From contig MARA01000002.1 of NCBI GenBank assembly GCA_001792895.1, positions 1,736,001-1,800,000 of the forward strand: a stretch of DNA of 64,000 nucleotides, in the 5' to 3' direction. A program made the position numbers and the translations under genes. A model generated the notes under the pieces. That model was given only the letters and a program-made list of their open reading frames with translations. It made no database searches and was not told the origin of the DNA. Each line of letters opens with the position of its first letter. Position 1 is the first letter of the stretch. This document shows, piece after piece, positions 23,023-32,585 of this stretch. The stretch is from Lentinus brumalis (taxonomy: Eukaryota; Basidiomycota; Agaricomycetes; Polyporales; Polyporaceae).

Positions 23023-24305
23023 TCAGTCACAGTGAGGGTCGGGTATGTCCCAAATACCCATGCGGCCACCCTTCTACAGCAACAACATTGTCAGACCGGT
23101 TCCAGTGTAGAGTATCTCGGCATGACTTACTTCGTCGACGCAGATGGTAGGGCGGTCATAGTGCACACCAAGGATATCGGCGGGACTGGTATTGCATATC
23201 TTATCCCAATCATCTCCGTGGTGGAGGTTCAAGAGATGAGCCTTGTATCGCTGACAGAATCGACATCAGCATCACCACCGGGTCAGGCGATCCACAGAGG
23301 GCTCACCCTTATCCCGCTGTGACCGGGGCTGCAACCCTGTAATCAGGCGTCAGATCCAAGAACAATGTTAGCACGAACACGCCGGAGAACCTACTGTGTA
23401 TTCAAAGCGGTCCCAGTACACTCTGCATTGAGGTTCATCAACCATCCAGGTTGCCCAGACGTGCGTTTTCTACAGTCAGGTCAGATTATACACGACAGTG
23501 GAAAGTCGTGGAAACCACTCACAGTACGTTCACATTTATTCGGCCTGTCAAACCATTTACCTTCAATCTGGATAGGCATGTCTATACAGATATCGAGCCA
23601 GTTCAGATCCTCGGGCAGGTCGAAAAGGTAGGCACTGTATGCCTGTATTCCAGATGCATAGCACCCCTTGTTCTTCCACGGCTCCGACCACCATACGCCC
23701 TGCCGCCGATGCTCTACCTCCTTCCGGTGCCGTTCCTCTTCCTCCCGTCGGCGAGCCCACTCCTCCCCTTCATGTGTCCAATTCTGGCGCTCCGTGTCGA
23801 CCTTCTTCCTCCACTGTTCGTGGTCGCTGTTCTCCTTGGCCCACCAGTCTCGACGTTCAGCCTCAACCTTTCGCTTCCATTGTTCGCGCTCGCGAGTCTT
23901 CTTGGTCAGCCAGTCCTGGCGTTCGGCCTCGACCTCCGTCTTCCATCGCTCGCGGTCGCGCACCCGGGTCTCCCGCTCTACCTCCCAGAACCGAAGTTCC
24001 TGTCGGTAATCCTCGCGCTCGCGCGCCCATTGCGTGACGTCTCTTGAGTGTTCGGTGTTCTCGCGCCGCCATTGTTCACGCAGTGCGGCCTTTTCGGAGG
24101 CTGGGACGTCGTCGACAAGGGTGGGGAGGACGCCGGTGTTCTGACCGATGACGAACACGGCCATCAAGAAGAACAGAGTCAAGGCGAGGGCGCAATGGAG
24201 GATACGGCGGTCCCGGCGCGAAGCGCACTTCGAGCAACCATAGGCGTTCAGAGGGGTCGTCTCGTGAGACTCTACGCTCCCGTACGGTGGAGGCGGGGAA
24301 TTCAT
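23023..24305 (-). CDS. Array member B: single-pass membrane protein, Trp-rich coiled-coil stalk, Cys-rich ectodomain
   Basis: Exons 24305-23523, 23469-23395, 23336-23307, 23250-23131, 23073-23023. Spliced 1059 nt (352 aa), no defects. Residues 1-35: Pro-rich cytosolic tail with basic CASRRDRR. About 36-55: transmembrane helix (ALALTLFFLMAVFVIG). No cleavable signal, so a type II orientation is likely. About 65-215: highly charged Arg/Glu coiled coil with Trp recurring every 7-8 residues. About 225-352: ectodomain with nine or so Cys in two related halves (LNWLDICIDMP..DRPNKC and DDWDKICNTSP..DRPTIC). All ectodomain introns are phase 0. I recognise no named domain. A stalked cell-surface protein is inference. 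Confidence 0.85.
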
Positions 24306-24840
24306 TGACTGCGAGACGCTGTGGGATACACAACGCGATGAGAAAGTGGCTGTCGACGGTTTACTAGTACGCACCTACTAGCTGTAGAAATACGACTCGG
24401 AGGTCTTTCGCGAGACGGGAGACGTGAGGTTAGGAAAGCTGAGCCCGCAAGCCAGCCTCCGATTCAGCGGAAGACAGTCGTTCCTTGAGGCAAGCCTGGC
24501 ACGGGTGGACATCGATGGACCACACTCCCAGGGTCCTACCGCAGCAACCGTTCGTTAAGAAGGCGCTCGGTTGGCACCGACCGAGAACCTTCCTACTCGT
24601 TACGTATATGACATGGCTGTTCGCTTTCTCGTAGCTCTCGCGCGTATAGTGAGCTCAGCCAAGAAAATCAACAGTCAATGTCATTCTACACAGTACATAT
24701 AGCCGCAATGCGGACGTCCGGGAACAGACAGGAGCAGGAACAGCGAGACCAGAGACCAGAGACAGAAAAGAGACGATTCCTCTAAAGTGGCAAGAGCGTC
24801 GAGAGGTAGCGAGCGACAAGCCAAGGGTCCACGTATGCGC
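24306..24840. other. Intergenic B/C, duplicated segment
   Basis: Should contain B's promoter and C's 3' flank. 24595-24698 matches 22765-22862. A stretch near 24400-24430 (CGCGAGACGGGAGACG) also resembles 22663-22685, upstream of A. No gene seen. Confidence 0.6.
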
Positions 24841-26036
24841 TCAGCACCACTTCGCAGGGACCTCCCAAATTCCGACCATGCCAGCAAAGATCCCCTGTAT
24901 GGTGTGTGAGCGACATTCGACATTGAACTGGTAATGTCGGACGTACCCAATTCACACAACTGATAGGATGGCCTATGTCGCGGCCGTCGATCTGACCGGG
25001 GTGGTCGCGCACATGGTCTCCCAATTCTCGTCATTTTTCATGCCCCACAAGCGGGCCTCGACGTGCTGCGCGGTCGTATGGTTTCGTTACGCTGATCAGA
25101 CACAGCCAGTGCATAGGTGACTCACTGCAATTCCTGGTTTTCCTGGGGCGCACCGCTGTCGAGGAGACAGGGAGTCAGATATGTCTCGTGGCGGGCGATA
25201 TGAGAAGCGTACTTTGTACTGGATCTTGTCCCAATAGGGGACACAACCCGGCTCATCCCAGTTCACGAGCCACGACGCCTGCATCTCTCCCTGATCCTGA
25301 GCGATCGTCAACCGTCATCGGACATCACTACTACGTGGATGAATACGCACATCAGGCTGACAAAAGTCTGGTTGATCAACGGGACGGCCGTGTACGGTGT
25401 TCGGCATATCGCTGCAGACCTCGAGCCAGTTGAGGTCGGGCGGAATATCCTTCAGGGTAGCACGATAAACCCGAGTGCTGTATGCGCTGCAGTGCGCGTC
25501 GCCGATGGAGTCTGTCCAGTAGACCCCTGCCGCCTGCGTTCGACCTCCTTGCGGTGCCGCTCCTCGCTCTTGCGTTCTTCCTCCCACCTGTTTCTCTCCT
25601 CTTGCCACTGTGCGCGCTCGTCTTCCCACTGATGCATCTCCAGCGCGTGCTGCTCGCGATCAACAGCCCACTGCTTGGCGAGGAGATCATGGTCCTTCAT
25701 CTGAGCTTTCCACTGGCGGCGAATGGCGCGCTTGTCGGAAGCGGAGACGTCGTCCAAGGGGCAGGATATAAGGCTGAGATTCTGCAAAATGAGTAGCACC
25801 AACAGGATGAACCCGAGCACGGCGCATATGAGACGAAGGACCCGGCGTCGTTTCGGCTCGTGCTTGGGGAGGAGAGCGGACCTCTCGTCCCTGATGGGCC
25901 AGGGTAGGGGAGCGACATATCTTGAGGCGATGGAGGGGCCAGGAGTCGATACAGGGGGTGTAGGCACTGTGTAGACTTCTTGATACCTCGGAGGAGGATC
26001 TCTAGAGGCTACGGATGGAGCGTAGTCGGAGAACAT
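24841..26036 (-). CDS. Array member C: paralogue of A and B, two apparent one-base losses
   Basis: Exons 26036-25351, 25296-25213, 25155-25126, 25065-24947, 24894-24841. Long Pro-rich cytosolic tail, basic KRRRVLR, transmembrane helix (LICAVLGFILLVLLIL, about 70-86), conserved DDVSASDKRAIRRQWK, a shorter charged stalk, then the same ectodomain (LNWLEVCSDMP, CVPYWDKIQYK, 30-nt exon RCAPGKPGIA, NDENWETMCATTP, GIFAGMVGIWEVP). Spliced length 973 nt, two short of 325 codons. One base is missing at the G run read in reverse at 25524-25527 (ERRRQG to VYWTDS). Another is missing at 24996-25001, where exon 4 is 119 nt against 120 in both A and B. Probably a functional gene with sequence errors. Confidence 0.8.
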
Positions 26037-26517
26037 GCTGGTGTCGCGGGATGAACCAAGACAGGGAAGTCTATGAGGGCGACGGCGACACAGAGAGTAC
26101 TGTCCCAGGAATCCGAGTACACCGCTGCGGTAAGCCTAAGGTTTGGCATGTCGGCACGTTGGACCGGGTTGACTAGCAGGCTTGCGCTTGTCTCAGAGAA
26201 ACCGCTACAACCCTGCCTGTAACAAAGGTGCGCAACAGATTTTCTGAACTGTCGCGGCGATGGCTGGTCGATTGTCTGTGACAACGCGAGGATGAAGAAA
26301 CAGGTCAAGCTGCGACCCGCGATCGACAGGAACGCGGGTAGATCTATGTAGCGCCCAGGAAGATAAGACCTCCCCGCGTCCGCCACTGCTATAAAGCGAA
26401 TGATAAGTGCGGCGGCGGAGGGGCATCTCGCCCTCGCACCCTTCCCACCACCTCCTTCGCGCACTCGAACACATTTCTGCGCTGCCGTCTCCGAAAGACT
26501 GCCTGTGGTAATCCGCC
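26037..26517. promoter_or_regulatory. Divergent promoter region, TATA-like box
   Basis: Separates array member C (-) from the dioxygenase (+). A TATAAA sits at about 26391-26396, roughly 125 nt before the dioxygenase ATG. It is a reasonable but unproven core promoter element for that gene. Confidence 0.4.
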
Positions 26518-27875
26518 ATGCTTGCGAGGACACCTTCTGCGATCCTCCCGACCATGAGGCGTGTGACTGCCTCTCCGAGGACTTCGTCGGTATCGCACTC
26601 GACTCGCGCGGCTCGGTGCACCAGGAGGACTTTCGCGACACATGTGGAGGTACGTACGAAGCCCTGAGCGTGTCGCGCCACATTCCGAGCGCGTTCATAT
26701 AGGACAACTTCCGTATCCCCATCATCGACTTCAGCAAGTACAGGGACGCGGCGACAGCTGCACAGAAGGAGGAGACCGCGCAAGAGGTCGTGCGCGGCTT
26801 CACAGACGTCGGCTTCATCTACCTCAGCAACCATGGCATCCCGGAGGAGACTGTCAAGCACACCTTCCAGAAGGTCAGCGCACTTCAACTCCTGTCTGTT
26901 CAAGATCTTACGACATACCGTGACATGATACATCTCAGAGCGCGGAGTTCTTCAACATGCCCATCGAGAAGAAGGCGGAACTCGCATGGCGCGATCCACG
27001 CGCCAACCGTGGCTTCGTGCAGGTCGGCCGGGAGCGCGTGACGCAGTCTGCTAACCCAGACGAGATCAAGCAGCTCCGCGAGAAGGCCCCGGACTACAAG
27101 GAGTCTATGGAGATCGGCCGCGACTGGGACAAGACGTACAAGAATTACTGGCCGCGGGAGGTCGATGCACCAGGCTTCAAGCGGTCGATGCTCGACTTCT
27201 TCCAGACATGCCATGAGCTGCATGTGCTCGTGATGCGTTCCATCGCACTTGGCCTGCATCTGGAGGAGACATTCTTTGATAGCAAGATTCACGAACAGTA
27301 CCACAACCTGCGGTTGCTGTCCTACCCACCTATCAAGACCCAACTGCTTCGTGGGGAAGGTACAGCACGCGCCGGTGCCCACTCGGACTATGGTACCTTG
27401 ACGCTGCTCTTCCAGGACTCTGTAAGCACACCCAGCACCACGGACGAGTTCACTGTCACTCACATATCCACTTCACTTCAGGTCGGCGGTCTTGAGGTAC
27501 AGAACCCGCGAACCGGCCAGTTCCAGCCTGCCACGCCCATCGTTAGTTGTCCACTTGTTCTACTCGACCATCGACTGAAGCTTCAATTGCCAGCCTGGAA
27601 CCATCGTTGTCAACGCCGGTGACCTCCTCGCGCGCTGGAGCAACGACGTTCTTCGCTCGACTTTGCACCGAGTGGTCGCGCCTCCAGCGAAGGCAATCAG
27701 CGAGACCGAGGGCGTCACTCCCGCGCGGCAGTCGATCGCGTTCTTCTGCAATCCCAACCAGGGTGCCGAAATATCTTGTCTCCCGACGTGTGTGGTTCCT
27801 GGAGGAAATCCGAAGTATCCTCCAGTGACGACCGAGGATTACATTGTGGGCAGACTCAAGGCGACGTACATGTAG
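26518..27875 (+). CDS. 2-oxoglutarate/Fe(II) dioxygenase, isopenicillin-N-synthase-like
   Basis: Exons 26518-26649, 26703-26873, 26939-27421, 27482-27541, 27594-27875 give 1128 nt (375 aa). The N-terminal DIOX_N part (IPIIDFSKY, GFIYLSNHGIP) leads into the jelly-roll core. Iron ligands are His249 and Asp251 (GAHSDYG) and His307 (STLHRVV). Arg327 and Ser329 (RQS) should bind 2-oxoglutarate. The active site is complete. Family members hydroxylate, desaturate or cyclise small molecules. The substrate is unknown and no biosynthetic cluster surrounds the gene. The first about 44 residues are rich in Ser, Thr and Arg without acids, which would suit a mitochondrial presequence. A later Met at 26554 is an alternative start. 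Confidence 0.9.
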
Positions 27876-27995
27876 AGTGTTTCTGGTAGTACATTCCGCG
27901 GGACTTCTGGGATTATCTGTAGCAATTGTAGGGCTTTACGTTTCGCCTGTGGTATATGTGCGCAAAACGTGCGCTTTCTCCTGGTAGTTTGCAAG

Positions 27996-28981
27996 CTACT
28001 GCATGTACACGATCTCTCTCCGGAGAGCGACACCATGCTCCGCACAAGCCACCCGTGCTTGCTCAAACCCAATAGGCTCTGCGAAGCTCGTGTAGACGAC
28101 GATCGTCGGTGGGGACACTGCCCGCGCCCGCCTCGGCCGCCATTGCAAGAACCCTCGACGCAGCGCTGCGGTAATATTGTAACCAACGAGGGAGCTGGAG
28201 GGCGCGAGTCCCGGGATGGGCCGCAACAGCGGCGCTTCCAGCGTCACGGTATGCAGCGAGTGTGGTGGATCCAGGAGCTTGAGGATAGTGGGCTGTTCAA
28301 GGTGGAGGTGACATACGTTCGGGAACACGTGCAGAAAAACCCTGCGGAGGCAATTGGGCTTGTCGCAGTTGCATGTCAGGTACTGCTTGAGACGCAAAAA
28401 CCTGACGGAGGGGATGGGGCTGACAGTCCTATAGGACACGCACGCGTGTCCTTGATGGTCATAGTTGAGATATAGATGCGTCAGGGAGGAATATGAGAGG
28501 AGCGAGCTCAGAGCTAGGCGAGTGATGTGTTGCCTGATTGGTCTTGTACCAAGAAATGTGAAAGACGAGCACTCCGGGGTCACAACGTCTTTTAAAACGC
28601 TCACGTACCCCTCCCAGTGTGGGTACGAGGTCCTTGTTGTTCCATAAAGGTCAACGAGGGGGTGATGTCGAGGTGGACATGGACGCCCTGCGGTACAGTA
28701 CGTGCATTCTCCTCTGTTCCGGCCGTGTTTCCCGCGAAGGATGCGGCCTGGTCGGAGATTGTCCTGCAGAGCTCGATGTCTCTCCGGGAGGCGCTGAAGG
28801 TAAAACACGGATGGCGCACGGCCACGGCGACGAGAAGCTCGTGCAAGAGCGGATGTGCGGCGCGGAAGGTTTCATAGAGATCGCATCGCTCGTCTGTCGT
28901 CCCAGCTTGTGGCCACAGCTCGGCAATTGCCATTTGTATAAGCTCAGCAGGGAGCGAAGGAGATGGACGAGACGCAATCAT
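27996..28981 (-). CDS. Second F-box-like protein
   Basis: Exon 1 28981-28609, exon 2 28513-27996, joining to 891 nt (296 aa). An alternative acceptor at 28534 fits homology slightly better but would need one more base in a G run at the donor. The N-terminus SLPAELIQMAIAELWPQ is F-box-like. LDITPSL, ITRLALSSLL, THLYLNY and VRFLRLKQYL follow, with the Leu periodicity of fungal F-box/LRR-like proteins. CNCDKPNC near the middle is a local Cys cluster of unknown meaning. I start at the Met 11 residues before the F-box. Function beyond SCF adaptor-like is unknown. Confidence 0.65.
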
Positions 28982-29629
28982 GATCGCGAGTTGATACAAG
29001 TCGGAGGGCAAGAGGTCAGCGCAGCGTCGCAGTTGAACGCTGCAGCTGAACATACGATTCGCTAGTGAGAGATCTGGAGCAGCGCACGGATGACTTGAAT
29101 CATACCTATTGAATGCTATCGTCCGCGTATAGAATGTTGCAAACCGCAAGCGGCTCGTGAGGTTTCGAGCGTATCGTGGTTAGAGCTATCCAAGCGTATG
29201 GACCGCTTTCAGTGAGGTTAGCATTGCGGGCCCAAGTATGCGACTGTGCGATAGCTATCACTCTTACCTTGAAGCAACCCGTATGGGTGGAGAACGGAAG
29301 AAGAGAGGCAGCGACTGCGCTCGCCGCGGCGTGGGCGACGCGATCCGTAACAAGACACGTGCTCCTGCGTCACGCACCGGCGACCTGGGCCGGGCGCACC
29401 GCTATATATGCTCCTTCGATTCTGCAAGCCATACTGGCAAGCTTGGTTCAGCGAACTTTCGAGTGGGCGGACTAGGGTCTGACAGAGGTATTTTGTGCCA
29501 GGTCGACCAGACCATCCCAGCCAAACTGCTACACCAACATCAACATCCATAGGTGAGCGAGCCCCGTGTTGAAAGTCCGGGAACCTGAGCCATCTTGCTC
29601 AACAGGTATTTGGCTCCGAAAGAGCCACC
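28982..29629. other. Divergent intergenic region
   Basis: Lies between the F-box-like gene (-) and the FIST-like gene (+), both of which start here. An extra 5' exon for either gene cannot be excluded. No independent gene seen. Confidence 0.45.
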
Positions 29630-31179
29630 ATGGCGATCCACATGAGCACTGTCGCCTCCCGGAAGACCGCAGACATACTCTCCCATCTCTCGCAACTCCG
29701 TCCTACCTTTGCATCACGCCCGCTTCTCTACACGATCTCCGTCTCGCAACACACCAGCAGCTCGGACCTCTCTGAGTTGGTTGCCTCGTTGAAGTCGATG
29801 TCCAGTGACTCGATCGGGTGTCTATCCGCGCCCATTCCCTCCGCAAGGCCGTCGTGGCAGCAGTACATGGCCGTGTCGGTAGCCTCTTTCGATGCACACC
29901 ATGCCACGACCTTCCGCAGCACTATACCAGGGCGGAAGGCTACACAGGTCGGTCGATGGCATGCGATGCACCAGAAAGAGAAAGAGCAGGATACGCAAGA
30001 CTATAGCCAGAACATTGACTGGGAGAGCGCGCTGTCAAGAACTTACGACAGTGATGCCGTGCCACCTGCGTTGAGTGACCTTTCGTAAGTCCGTCCCAAT
30101 CTTGCGCTTTGGCTGCGCTGACCGCGCATCATCTGCAGCCAGAGTGACACGGACAGCATTGTGTACTTCAGCGACAACGCACCCGAAGGGTTGAGTAGCG
30201 TGCTGTCGCGATTCTCTTCTGCAACCAAGGTTGGTGAGACTCCATGTTCCCGTTTTGTTTTGTCGCTGACGGTAAGGATCAGCTAGGTCTGATTGGTACT
30301 TCCACGCCGTTTATCACTGGCAGGCCATACACCCTATTCCACAACGGCTCAATATGTTCCGACGGTGCTGTCGGAATTTGTTTGTCTTCGGGGCCGCGCT
30401 CGAAGTCATTCAGCGAATACCCAGGGCTAGAAGCCATCACGCGACCGATGGTAGTGACCAGGTATCACCAGGCGCACAATGCCTCAGGCTGCTTCTGCTC
30501 ACCGGTTGTGTTTGCAGCGCTGATGGCAACCTCGTGAATGCCCTGGACAACGCCAATCCATCCAGGCTCCTCTTGCACGCAATCCAGAACCATCCTGCAG
30601 TAGCCGCCTCTGCTGAGCACATCTCGAAAGAGTTGCGACTATATCTAGGGACTCTGAAGCAAACGGACACTTCTCACCGGGTGCGTGCAGATGCAAATGT
30701 CCTCGAGGATCCGGGCTGAGTAGGTGGTTGCTACAGTTGGACCAGCTGTTCTACATCATGTCGGGCGACCCGTCGCGGGGTTCGATAGCCCTCGACACGG
30801 ATACGGCCCCCGCGGAAGGTTCGTTGGTGCAGGTTAGCCTTTCAGTCAGAACTTGACCCTGCATCAGTCACTAAAGCTCCGTGTATTGCAGTTCTTCTTG
30901 CTGCCTCCCACTGTGAAACCCGACGTCCTGAATGAGGTCCGGAGCCCAAGCATCTCATCCCGAAGCCTGACCTTTGCGTGCACTTCCATCGACGATCTCA
31001 ACGCAACGGATGCCGAAGAACTTGACACTGAAGCTTCCGCCGGGACCACTATACTGCACGACAGATTCGTGGCTGCCTCGGAGAACGGATGCATCGTGAG
31101 CCGAGCTACGGAAGGCAAGAGTGAGCGTCCATGGAGATCTTCTGTTCCCGGGAGCCTGGTGGGTTTGCAATGGGTATGA
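29630..31179 (+). CDS. FIST-domain-like protein
   Basis: Exons 29630-30084, 30139-30229, 30283 (or 30277)-30461, 30518-30680, 30737-30832, 30892-31179 give about 423 aa with no frame problem. The core LGLIGTSTPFITGRPYTLFHN followed by GAVGICL resembles the glycine-rich core of FIST_N sensory domains. The C-terminal part (LFYIMSGDPSRGSIALD, FFLLPPTVKP) resembles FIST_C. FIST proteins are proposed small-ligand, possibly amino-acid, sensors. The assignment rests on pattern recall, not on a search. The N-terminal segment (ADILSHLSQLRPTF) may be helical. The third exon's acceptor has two candidates six bases apart. Confidence 0.6.
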
Positions 31180-31421
31180 TAACTACAGGGAATGCGTGAT
31201 CACATGCGCCTGTAATTCTGGTAGCGTCCTATCACTCTGTCGAAGACTCTGTTCAAGTGGGTTGGGGACATACAGCAGCTGCCTCATTTAGACAACTCGT
31301 GGTCACCTACCATGAGCGCTTACCGCACTCTCGACCCGACTCCGACTCAACTGCGCTGCGTCCTGCGCTCCTTGTTCTATCCTCACCACTTGCTCTACCG
31401 ACCCAGTAATCCCAGGACATC

Positions 31422-32366
31422 ATGAACCGCATATTTGGCTCATCCTCGAGCAAGAAGCCGCGTCCGACACTCAACGATGCTATCTCATCTGTCAGTGGCC
31501 GCTTTCAGCCACTGTAGCTGCATCGCAAGTGTATTGATGCACAAGCATACCTATCCTAGACAGACACTCGAATGGCGTCCATCGAGGTGAAGATCAAGAA
31601 GCTGGATGGGGAGCTTGCGCGGTACAAAGAGCAGATGAGCAGGTTACGGAATGGTCCAGGCAAGGTACGTTTGCGCGAACATCGCTGGTACTCGCCACGT
31701 AGACCGACGCCATATGCGGCTGCACAATGTAGAACGCGATCCAGGAGCGTGCCCTCCGTACCCTCAAGCAGAAGCGATTGTACGAGTCGCAACTCGCACA
31801 ACTCACGCAGCAGACGTTCAACATGGAGTCTGCAGCGCTCGCGACGGAGAACCTCCGGAATACGATGGCGACTGTCGATGCAATGAAGCAGGCGAACAAG
31901 GAGCTCCGGAAGCAGTATGGGAAGATTGACATTGACAAGATCGAGGTGCGCAGCGTGGTCCATGTTGGAGATGGACATAGCTCAAGCGGCGCTCACGACT
32001 GAAACAGAGCGTACACTACGACATGGAGGATCTGCTTGAACAGGCGAACGAGATTCAGGAAACGCTTGGTCGTTCGTATGCCGTTCCAGACGAGATTGAC
32101 GAAGCGGACCTCCAAGCTGGTGAGTACTTCGGTCTGTTTCATACGCCCAATCCCAACGTACACGGTAGAGCTGGACGCGTTGGAGCTGGATGTCGAGGAG
32201 GAAGGCCCGTCTTACCTGAGCGACCTCAACAAGGTACCGGACTTCGTCGACGAGCCGCCTGTGGAGATACCAGAGGTCAGTCACACGTCCCTGTGTAGTC
32301 GACGTCTTTTGCTGAAGTATGCATCAGACCCCGGAACAGAAGGAAGCTGTCAAGACATCGGCATAG
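31422..32366 (+). CDS. VPS60: ESCRT-III accessory subunit Vps60 / CHMP5
   Basis: Exons 31422-31490, 31560-31664, 31733-31945, 32008-32119, 32169-32275, 32328-32366 give 645 nt (214 aa), a normal length for the family. The start MNRIFGSSSSKKPRPTL is typical of Vps60. A basic helical hairpin follows (MASIEVKIKKLDGEL, RALRTLKQKRLYESQL), then NMESAALATENL and the acidic C-terminal region DEIDEADLQAELDALE. Snf7-family subunits polymerise on endosomes. Vps60 is a late-acting subunit that recruits Vta1 to stimulate the Vps4 ATPase. Convergent with the aldehyde dehydrogenase, with 219 nt between stops. Confidence 0.93.
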
Positions 32367-32585
32367 ATGCACAAGCGGACCATCTACATCTCTATCACAT
32401 CTCTGTACCATCATTGGATGTATTGACAGCGGGAAGTCAATGTACATTAGTCTCCGGAGCGGCATGGCATCGAGTGAAGTCGCATCTGAGGGTGCGCCGC
32501 GAGGACGAGTATACTTCGACGCACGTCGCATTATTGCAGCATGAATGGGGTGTATTGGAGCAGTATAGTACATAGCATATGGCGT

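Noticed and set aside
26400..32400. Secondary-metabolite cluster around the 2OG dioxygenase
   Set aside because: Neighbours are F-box-like, FIST-like and ESCRT genes; no synthase, transporter or P450 is present.
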